Assembly (NCBI RefSeq): GCF_000468095.1
Contig: NZ_ASZC01000023.1
Span: 50,688-114,687 of the forward strand
Reading direction: 5' to 3'
Source: Pantoea sp. AS-PWVM4
GTDB taxonomy: Bacteria > Pseudomonadota > Gammaproteobacteria > Enterobacterales > Enterobacteriaceae
Length of the DNA stretch: 64,000 bases
Each line of letters opens with the position of its first letter. The stretch's first letter is position 1. The translations under genes and the position numbers were made by a program. Below the pieces are notes generated by a model, which saw only the letters and a list, made by a program, of their open reading frames with translations, was not told where the DNA came from and searched no databases. Of the stretch, positions 57,784 through 64,000 are shown in pieces.

Positions 57784-59352
57784 TTATTCAGCCGGTTTGG
57801 TACGGATCAGATAGTCAAAGGCGCTCAGTGACGCTTTCGCCCCTTCACCGCTGGCAATGATGATCTGTTTGTACGGCACCGTGGTGCAGTCGCCCGCAGC
57901 GAATACGCCTTTCAGGCTGGTTTCGCATTTGGCATCAATAATAATTTCACCCATGCGGTTGCGCTCCACCGCACCTTCCAGCCAGGTGGTATTTGGCAGC
58001 AGGCCGATCTGGACAAAAATACCGCTGAGTGCAATTTCATGGCTGGTCTGGGCGTTGCGGTCAATATAAGACAGACCGGTCACTTTGCTGCCGTCACCTT
58101 TCACTTCAGTGGTTTGCGCGTTCAGGATCACATCCACGTTTTTCAGGCTGCGCAGTTTATCCTGCAACACCTTGTCGGCACGCATTTCACTGGCGAATTC
58201 CAGCAGCGTCACATGTTCAACGATACCTGCGAGGTCAATCGCCGCTTCAACGCCAGAGTTACCTCCGCCGATGACTGCCGTACGTTTGCCTTTGAACAGT
58301 GGGCCGTCACAGTGCGGGCAATAGGTCACGCCTTTGGTGCGATACTCTTCTTCACCCGGCACGCCCATATTACGCCAGCGAGCCCCGGTCGCCAGGATAA
58401 TGCTGCGAGATTTCAGCACTGCGCCAGATGCCGTTTCAATCGCATGCAGGCCACCCTCTTTGGCGGCAGGGATCAGTTTGATCGCGCTCTGGGTGTCAAT
58501 AACATCCACATCGTAATCATCAACGTGTGCGCGCAGTGAACCGGCCAGCTTCGCGCCTTCGGTTTTCGGCACTGAAATGTAGTTCTCGATGTCGACGGTA
58601 TCCAGTACCTGACCACCAAAACGCTCGCCCATCAGGCCAGTGCGGATACCTTTACGTGCGGAGTAAATGGCTGCCGCTGCACCCGCCGGGCCGCTGCCTA
58701 CGATCAGCACTTCATAGGCATCACGTTTGTTCAGCTCTTCCGCCGCGCGTTTTTCAGCGTTGGTATCCACTTTGCCGACGATCTCTGCCAGGCTCATGCG
58801 GCCCTGGCCGAACTCTTTACCGTTCAGGAACACCGCCGGTACGCCCATCACGTTACGGTCGGTGATTTCATTCTGGAACATGCCACCGTCAATCGCGGTG
58901 TGGCTGACGTTCGGGTTCAGGATCGCCATCAGGTTCAGCGCCTGCACCACATCCGGGCAGTTGTGGCAAGACAGGGAATAATAGGTTTCGAAATGGAACT
59001 CGCCTTCCAACGCAGCGGCCTGATCCAGCAGGCTTTGTGCTTCTTTAGAAGGATGTCCACCGGTTTGCAGCAGTGCCAGCACCAGTGAAGTAAATTCGTG
59101 GCCCATCGGCGAACCAGCAAAACGCGGGCCGCTGTGGCTGCCAGGGTTAGTAATCAGGAACGAAGGTTTACGTACCGGGCGATCGTTCTCTTCGCGGAAG
59201 CTGACTTTGTCAGACAGGCTCGCGATATCTGCCAGCAGGGTCCGAATCTCTGAGGATTTGGCGCCATCATCCAGTGTGGCAATTAACTCAACCGGTTTCG
59301 TTAATTTCTCAAGGTAAGCCTTGAGTTGGGTTTTTAAATTGGTGTCGAGCAT
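57784..59352 (-). CDS. ahpF: Alkyl hydroperoxide reductase subunit F
   Basis: Flavoprotein of 522 residues that passes electrons from NADH to AhpC. The N-terminal tandem thioredoxin-like domain has the C129-HN-C132 centre (SCHNCPD). The thioredoxin-reductase-like part has the FAD motif [19 protein letters not shown], the redox pair in YCPHCDGP and the NADH motif [15 protein letters not shown]. Cytosolic peroxide defence. It lies 78 bp after ahpC, past a strong hairpin. Confidence 0.97.
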   Translation of the reverse strand: MLDTNLKTQLKAYLEKLTKPVELIATLDDGAKSSEIRTLLADIASLSDKVSFREENDRPVRKPSFLITNPGSHSGPRFAGSPMGHEFTSLVLALLQTGGHPSKEAQSLLDQAAALEGEFHFETYYSLSCHNCPDVVQALNLMAILNPNVSHTAIDGGMFQNEITDRNVMGVPAVFLNGKEFGQGRMSLAEIVGKVDTNAEKRAAEELNKRDAYEVLIVGSGPAGAAAAIYSARKGIRTGLMGERFGGQVLDTVDIENYISVPKTEGAKLAGSLRAHVDDYDVDVIDTQSAIKLIPAAKEGGLHAIETASGAVLKSRSIILATGARWRNMGVPGEEEYRTKGVTYCPHCDGPLFKGKRTAVIGGGNSGVEAAIDLAGIVEHVTLLEFASEMRADKVLQDKLRSLKNVDVILNAQTTEVKGDGSKVTGLSYIDRNAQTSHEIALSGIFVQIGLLPNTTWLEGAVERNRMGEIIIDAKCETSLKGVFAAGDCTTVPYKQIIIASGEGAKASLSAFDYLIRTKPAE

Positions 59353-59373
59353 AATAAGTTCCTGTTGCTGGTC

Positions 59374-59401
59374 GAAAAATCGGGTGCCGTAGCACCCGAT
59401 T
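59374..59401 (-). terminator. Hairpin with U-run between ahpC and ahpF
   Basis: On the minus strand AATCGGGTGC/GCACCCGATT, a perfect 10-bp stem with a 4-nt loop, is followed by TTTTT. It can act as a partial terminator, so that AhpC is made in excess of AhpF, or as a 3'-end stabiliser of the ahpC message. Confidence 0.7.
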
Positions 59402-59430
59402 GGAGAAAAATCGAAGAGCTGGGAGGTTGC

Positions 59431-59994
59431 TTAGATTTTGCCAACCAGGTCCAGTGATGGAGCCAGAGTTGCGTCACCTTCCTGCCATTTAGCCGGGCAA
59501 ACTTCACCTGGGTGAGAAGCAACATACTGAGCCGCTTTCACTTTACGCAGCAGGTCAGATGCGTCACGGCCAATGCCTTCTGCGGTGATTTCGATAGCCT
59601 GGATGATGCCTTCCGGGTCAACGATGAAAGTACCACGATCTGCCAGACCTTCTGCTTCACGCATGATTTCGAAGTTACGGGTCAGCGCACCAGTCGGGTC
59701 ACCGATCATCGCGTATTTGATTTTCGCGATGGTTTCAGAAGAACCGTGCCAGGCTTTGTGGGTAAAGTGGGTGTCGGTAGAAACAGAGTAGATATCTACG
59801 CCCAGTTTCTGGAATTCTTCGTGATGATCAGCCACGTCGCCCAGTTCGGTCGGGCAAACGAAGGTAAAGTCAGCTGGGTAGAAGAAGAAAACACTCCATT
59901 TACCCTCAACGTCTTTCTCGGTTACGTCGATAAATTCGCCGTTTTTGAATGCTGCGTTTTTGAACGGTTTAATTTTGGTGTTAATGATAGACAT
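59431..59994 (-). CDS. ahpC: Alkyl hydroperoxide reductase subunit C (peroxiredoxin)
   Basis: Typical 2-Cys peroxiredoxin of 187 residues with peroxidatic Cys47 in FTFVCPTE and resolving Cys166 in GEVCPAKW. It reduces hydrogen peroxide and organic peroxides in the cytosol, recycled by AhpF. GGAGG eight bases before the ATG gives a strong start. A complete OxyR-type site lies about 60 bp upstream. Confidence 0.98.
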   Translation of the reverse strand: MSIINTKIKPFKNAAFKNGEFIDVTEKDVEGKWSVFFFYPADFTFVCPTELGDVADHHEEFQKLGVDIYSVSTDTHFTHKAWHGSSETIAKIKYAMIGDPTGALTRNFEIMREAEGLADRGTFIVDPEGIIQAIEITAEGIGRDASDLLRKVKAAQYVASHPGEVCPAKWQEGDATLAPSLDLVGKI

Positions 59995-60052
59995 CGGGTG
60001 ACCTCCGTTAAAAGATGTGATGCAGGTTACATAATTTTCGGGCCAACATCTA

Positions 60053-60089
60053 ATATGCAGCCGTTATCAATTGGATAAACAAAAGCTAT
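60053..60089 (-). promoter_or_regulatory. OxyR binding site of ahpC
   Basis: On the minus strand ATAG-N7-TTAT-N7-ATAA-N7-ATAT has exactly the 37-nt spacing of the OxyR consensus (ATAG-N7-CTAT twice) and matches 13 of its 16 core bases. It lies 59 bp upstream of the ahpC ATG. Confidence 0.75.
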
Positions 60090-60219
60090 CAAACGCGGTA
60101 AGGCCCGAGGGGTGCGGCCTGCCGCGGCATTCTACACAGAAATCACCCTGATTTAACGTGGTTTATCTTTTTGCCGCATCGCTGCTACTTTTGAGTTAAC
60201 CGCCTGCTGGAGTTTATCT

Positions 60220-60663
60220 GTGCAAATCCGATTTTTTCAGGAAGCTGATCGCCCTTTTCTGCGCACGTTGTTCCTCGCCGCACGCCGTTGCAACTGGACC
60301 TGGCTTAAGGGGGATGACTGGCAGTTGGAAGATTTTGACCGGGTGATCCTCGGTGAGACGGTGCTGGTGGCCGAGTTGAACGGACATCGCGCCGGGTTTG
60401 CCGGGGTGCTGGATAATGATAATTTCCTGCACAGCCTGTATGTTGACCCGGCTTTTCAGGGCCAGGGCGTTGGCAGTGCATTGCTGAAAGCCGTGCAGGC
60501 ACGTTTTACCGGCACCGGCGCGTTAAAATGTTTGCTGCTGAATGTGCCGGCGCAACGCTTTTATCTGCAACATGGCTGGCAAAAGGTGGCGCAAGGTGAA
60601 AGCGATCAGGGGAAATATCTGTTGATGCACTATCCGCTGGCGACACGCACCAGCGGAACCTGA
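60220..60663 (+). CDS. GNAT-family N-acetyltransferase
   Basis: Protein of 147 residues from a GTG at 60220, seven bases after GGAG. The acetyl-CoA binding signature VDPAFQGQGVGSALLKAV (R/Q-x-x-G-x-G/A type) lies near residues 77-94, with NVPAQRFYLQHGWQ as the final helix-strand pair. The acceptor substrate is unknown. It ends five bases before the stop codon of mrp on the other strand. Confidence 0.87.
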   Translation: MQIRFFQEADRPFLRTLFLAARRCNWTWLKGDDWQLEDFDRVILGETVLVAELNGHRAGFAGVLDNDNFLHSLYVDPAFQGQGVGSALLKAVQARFTGTGALKCLLLNVPAQRFYLQHGWQKVAQGESDQGKYLLMHYPLATRTSGT

Positions 60664-60667
60664 ACCC

Positions 60668-61780
60668 TTAAACCGCGCGGAAGGCGATATCACCAGGGAT
60701 TACTTCCCCCTGCCAGTAAAGCTGCGCGGCGACACGGCCCGCCAGTTGGCGATACAACGCGGTAAACTCGCTATCGGGACGGCGGATCACCGTCGGCTCG
60801 CCATCATCCAGATCCTCACGCAGATTAATATGCAAAGGCAACTGGGCCAGCAGACGGGTGTTGTAATCCTGCGCCAACTTTTGTGCCCCGCCAGTGCCAA
60901 AGATCGGCTCATGATGACCGCATTCGCTACAGATATGAATGCTCATGTTCTCCACCACGCCAAGTACCGGCACGTTGACCTTCTCGAACATCACAATCCC
61001 TTTGCGTGCATCAATTAACGCAATGTCCTGGGGCGTAGTGACCACCAGCGCACCCGTGACTGGCACATTCTGCGCCAGCGTCAGCTGGATATCGCCAGTG
61101 CCGGGCGGCATATCCAGCACCAGATAATCCAGATCCGGCCACAGGGTTTCATTCAGCAACTGCATCAGTGCCTTGCTGGCCATAGGGCCACGCCACACCA
61201 TCGCGTTGTCATCCGTCACCAGATAACCAATCGAGTTAGTCGCCAGCCCGTGCGCCATTATCGGTGCCATATGGGTGCCATCTGGCGAGGTCGGTCGTTG
61301 GTTTTCGGTGCCGAGCATATTCGGGATCGACGGACCGTAAATATCCGCATCAAGGATGCCGACGCGCGCGCCTTCCGCCGCCAATGCCAGTGCCATATTC
61401 ACCGCGGTACTCGATTTACCGACGCCGCCCTTGCCTGAACTCACGGCGATGATATTTTTCACTCCGGTGGCTCCGGGATGATTTTTCACCCGCTTCAGCG
61501 TGGCGATATCGTGCCGTAGCCGCCAGTCAATGGCATCGCTCTGCGTCAGTCGCAGCAGCTCGCCACTGGTCTGTGCTTTCAACTCTTCAAACGCACTGGC
61601 CCAGGCGAAAGGCATCACCAGTTCAAGATGCAGTTTGCCATCCAGTAACGCCACATGGCGCAACGCTTTCAGGGTGGTCAGATTGTGTTGCAGTGTCGGG
61701 TGTTCAAAGCCACTCAGCACGCCCATCACCACGGCACGTAGGGCCTCGGGTGAATATTGTTCCCGGGATAGTGAAGTCAT
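60668..61780 (-). CDS. mrp: Mrp/ApbC iron-sulfur cluster carrier ATPase
   Basis: Protein of 370 residues. A DUF59-like N-terminal part (about 1-90) is followed by the deviant Walker A motif SSGKGGVGKSS near residue 115, DMPPGTGDIQLT, and the C-x2-C cluster site CSECGHHEPIFG. It binds and transfers Fe-S clusters in the cytosol. It is divergent from metG, as in E. coli. Confidence 0.95.
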   Translation of the reverse strand: MTSLSREQYSPEALRAVVMGVLSGFEHPTLQHNLTTLKALRHVALLDGKLHLELVMPFAWASAFEELKAQTSGELLRLTQSDAIDWRLRHDIATLKRVKNHPGATGVKNIIAVSSGKGGVGKSSTAVNMALALAAEGARVGILDADIYGPSIPNMLGTENQRPTSPDGTHMAPIMAHGLATNSIGYLVTDDNAMVWRGPMASKALMQLLNETLWPDLDYLVLDMPPGTGDIQLTLAQNVPVTGALVVTTPQDIALIDARKGIVMFEKVNVPVLGVVENMSIHICSECGHHEPIFGTGGAQKLAQDYNTRLLAQLPLHINLREDLDDGEPTVIRRPDSEFTALYRQLAGRVAAQLYWQGEVIPGDIAFRAV

Positions 61781-61933
61781 CCCCGCTCCTTACTCTTTAT
61801 TCTGACGCTGAATTTCAGCGATGTGTTTTCAATAATATCAGATAGGCGCTAAATGTGACCGTGGTTGTCCCCAGAGAGTGCTTCGGTTAACATCTTAAGC
61901 CCGATTTTTCATTTACAGAAAGCTACGCAAACT

Positions 61934-63967
61934 ATGACTCAAGTCGCTAAAAAAATTCTGGTAACGTGCGCTCTGCCATACGCGAACGGTTCAATCCATC
62001 TCGGCCACATGCTCGAGCATATCCAGGCAGACATTTGGGTGCGTTACCAGCGAATGCGTGGCAATCAGGTTTACTTCATCTGCGCTGATGATGCGCACGG
62101 CACACCGATCATGCTGAAAGCCCAGCAGCTCGGTATCGCGCCTGAGCAGATGATTGCTGAGATGAAGCAGGAACACGAGACAGATTTCGCCGGCTTCGAC
62201 ATCAGCTATGACAACTATCACTCGACGCACGGCGATGAGAACCGCCAGCTGTCGGAGCTGATTTATCGCCGTCTGAAAGAGAACGGTTTTATTAAAAATC
62301 GCACCATCTCTCAACTGTTCGACCCGGAAAAAGGCATGTTCCTGCCTGACCGTTTCGTCAAAGGTACCTGCCCGAAATGTAAATCGCCGGATCAGTATGG
62401 TGACAACTGTGAAGTCTGTGGCGCGACCTACAGCCCGACGGAATTGATCGAGCCAAAATCCGTCGTCTCTGGTGCGACACCGGTGATGCGTGATTCCGAA
62501 CACTTCTTCTTCGACCTGCCGTCTTTCAGTGAAATGCTTCAGGCATGGACCCGTTCTGGCGCGTTGCAGGAGCAAGTGGCGAACAAGATGCAGGAGTGGT
62601 TCGAGTCTGGCCTGCAACAGTGGGACATCTCGCGTGATGCCCCGTATTTCGGCTTCGAAATCCCTGATGCTCCGGGCAAATATTTCTACGTATGGCTTGA
62701 TGCACCTATCGGCTATATGGGTTCCTTTAAGAACCTGTGCGACAAACGCGGCAATATCGATTTTGACGAATTCTGGAAACAAGATTCCACTACCGAGCTG
62801 TATCACTTTATCGGCAAAGATATCGTTTATTTCCACAGCCTGTTCTGGCCAGCGATGCTGGAAGGCAGCCAATACCGTAAGCCGACTAACCTGTTTGTAC
62901 ACGGCTATGTGACGGTAAACGGCGCGAAGATGTCGAAATCACGCGGCACCTTCATCAAGGCCAGCACCTGGTTGCAGCACCTGGATGCCGACAGCCTGCG
63001 TTACTACTACGCGGCGAAGCTCTCTTCACGCATTGATGATATCGATCTGAATCTGGAAGACTTCGTCCAGCGCGTCAACGCAGACATCGTCAACAAAGTG
63101 GTGAACCTGGCGTCACGTAACGCGGGCTTCCTGACCAAACGCTTTGGCGGCAAACTGTCGGCTGAGCTGGCGGATCCAGCGTTGTATCAGACCTTTATCG
63201 ATGCTTCAGAGAAGATCGGCGAAGCCTGGGCCAGCCGTGAATATAACCGCGCAATCCGTGAAATCATGGCGCTGGCGGATCTCGCCAACCGTTATGTGGA
63301 TGAGCAGGCACCGTGGGTGGTGGCGAAACAGGAAGGCCGTGACGCTGACCTGCAAGCCATCTGTTCAATGGGTATCAACCTGTTCCGCGTACTAATGACC
63401 TGGCTGAAGCCGGTACTGCCGTCGCTCAGCGCGCGTGCAGAAGCCTTCCTGCAAAGCGAATTGAGCTGGGATGCCATTCAGCAACCGCTGTTGGATCACA
63501 ACGTGGCACCGTTCAAAGCGCTGTATGGCCGCATTGAGATGGCTAAAGTGGACGCCCTGGTTGAAGCATCAAAAGAAGATGCTGCCGCGGCCAACAAACC
63601 GGCTGTTACCGGACCTTTAGCTGACGCGCCGATTGGCGATGCCATCACCATTGATGATTTCGCTAAAGTCGATATGCGCGTGGCGCTGATCGAGAAGGCT
63701 GAGCTGGTGGAGGGTTCGGATAAATTGCTGCGTCTGGAGCTGGATCTCGGCGGCGAAAAACGTCAGATCTTCTCGGGTATCCGTGCTGCCTATCCGGATC
63801 CGTCCGTGTTGGTCGGCAAGATGACCATCATCGTTGCCAACCTGGCACCGCGTAAGATGCGTTTTGGTATCTCGGAAGGCATGGTGCTGTCAGCCGGACC
63901 GGGTGGAAAAGACCTGTTTGTGTTGTCGGTGGATAGCGGCGCGCAGCCTGGGATGCCGGTAAAATAA
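61934..63967 (+). CDS. metG: Methionyl-tRNA synthetase
   Basis: Protein of 677 residues, the length of E. coli MetG. Starts [20 protein letters not shown] at 61934; a frame from 61865 is not needed. Class I motifs HLGH (residues 21-24) and KMSKS (near 333) are present, as are the zinc-knuckle cysteines CPKCKS and [10 protein letters not shown]-terminal EMAP/Trbp111-type tRNA-binding and dimerisation domain follows residue 575 ([20 protein letters not shown]). It charges both initiator and elongator tRNA(Met). Confidence 0.98.
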   Translation: MTQVAKKILVTCALPYANGSIHLGHMLEHIQADIWVRYQRMRGNQVYFICADDAHGTPIMLKAQQLGIAPEQMIAEMKQEHETDFAGFDISYDNYHSTHGDENRQLSELIYRRLKENGFIKNRTISQLFDPEKGMFLPDRFVKGTCPKCKSPDQYGDNCEVCGATYSPTELIEPKSVVSGATPVMRDSEHFFFDLPSFSEMLQAWTRSGALQEQVANKMQEWFESGLQQWDISRDAPYFGFEIPDAPGKYFYVWLDAPIGYMGSFKNLCDKRGNIDFDEFWKQDSTTELYHFIGKDIVYFHSLFWPAMLEGSQYRKPTNLFVHGYVTVNGAKMSKSRGTFIKASTWLQHLDADSLRYYYAAKLSSRIDDIDLNLEDFVQRVNADIVNKVVNLASRNAGFLTKRFGGKLSAELADPALYQTFIDASEKIGEAWASREYNRAIREIMALADLANRYVDEQAPWVVAKQEGRDADLQAICSMGINLFRVLMTWLKPVLPSLSARAEAFLQSELSWDAIQQPLLDHNVAPFKALYGRIEMAKVDALVEASKEDAAAANKPAVTGPLADAPIGDAITIDDFAKVDMRVALIEKAELVEGSDKLLRLELDLGGEKRQIFSGIRAAYPDPSVLVGKMTIIVANLAPRKMRFGISEGMVLSAGPGGKDLFVLSVDSGAQPGMPVK

Positions 63968-63980
63968 TACGCCGCTGTTA

Positions 63981-64000
63981 CCCTCACCCCGGCCCTCTCC
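63981..64000. repeat. Edge of an intergenic repeat
   Basis: CCCTCACCCCGGCCCTCTCC at the very end of the window looks like the left arm of the common gammaproteobacterial CCCTCACCC...CCCTCTCCC intergenic repeat; the matching arm would lie outside the window. Confidence 0.35.

Noticed and set aside
61991..62902. Open frame of 303 codons on the minus strand within metG
   Set aside because: Antisense to the most conserved part of methionyl-tRNA synthetase; no independent support.

Overview
The window is a chromosomal segment of a member of the Enterobacterales, most likely Pantoea or a close Erwiniaceae relative. The evidence is an amylovoran/stewartan-type exopolysaccharide locus sitting in the same chromosomal neighbourhood as the Escherichia coli wza-yegH-asmA-dcd-udk-yegE-yegD-mdtABCD-baeSR-yegQ-cyaR-yegS-fbaB-thiD-thiM-mrp-metG region. 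No tRNA, rRNA, IS element, prophage or CRISPR array was seen.

Region 1 (1-15192) is an acidic exopolysaccharide operon on the minus strand: amsG (initiating sugar-phosphate transferase), amsH/wza, amsI/wzb, amsA/wzc, three glycosyltransferases, amsF (secreted tailspike-like protein), amsJ (pyruvyl transferase), amsK (glycosyltransferase) and the start of amsL (flippase, cut by the window edge). A leader of about 620 nt carries a RcsAB box, a TTGACA promoter and a JUMPstart/ops element. An attenuator-like terminator follows wzc. No Wzy polymerase gene is present where related loci carry one.

Region 2 (15193-41408) is conserved core: yegH, then udk-dcd-asmA on the minus strand, a PAP2-family membrane protein, a MASE1-PAS-GGDEF diguanylate cyclase (YegE/DgcE type, without the EAL-like tail), yegD, an OprB-type porin, an aldo/keto reductase, the mdtABCD-baeSR efflux and two-component operon, trhP (yegQ) behind an FNR-like box, the CRP-linked sRNA CyaR, and yegS.

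Region 3 (41409-49320) starts with a hexonate module (RspB-like dehydrogenase, MFS transporter, YdfI-like mannonate oxidoreductase, RspR/YdfH-like GntR regulator) with a perfect CRP site at its promoter. It lies between yegS and fbaB. Then come fbaB and thiM-thiD, the latter under a TPP riboswitch.

Region 4 (49541-60663) is accessory. It holds a broken or frameshifted PAAR-domain effector with a putative membrane immunity gene, a DUF3606 protein, a chitin-use pair (chiP chitoporin, chb chitobiase), a small zinc-ribbon-like protein behind a perfect FNR box, an AEC transporter, ahpC-ahpF with an OxyR site, and a GNAT acetyltransferase. Region 5 (60668-64000) returns to core: mrp and metG, divergently transcribed.

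Across the window a REP-like palindrome (core GCGCGATTTATCGCGC) recurs about ten times, always between genes and often as inverted pairs. The most interesting points are the exopolysaccharide locus lacking a polymerase, its tailspike-like AmsF, the twice-frameshifted PAAR effector locus, and two FNR-type promoters, one on a tRNA hydroxylase and one on an uncharacterised small protein.
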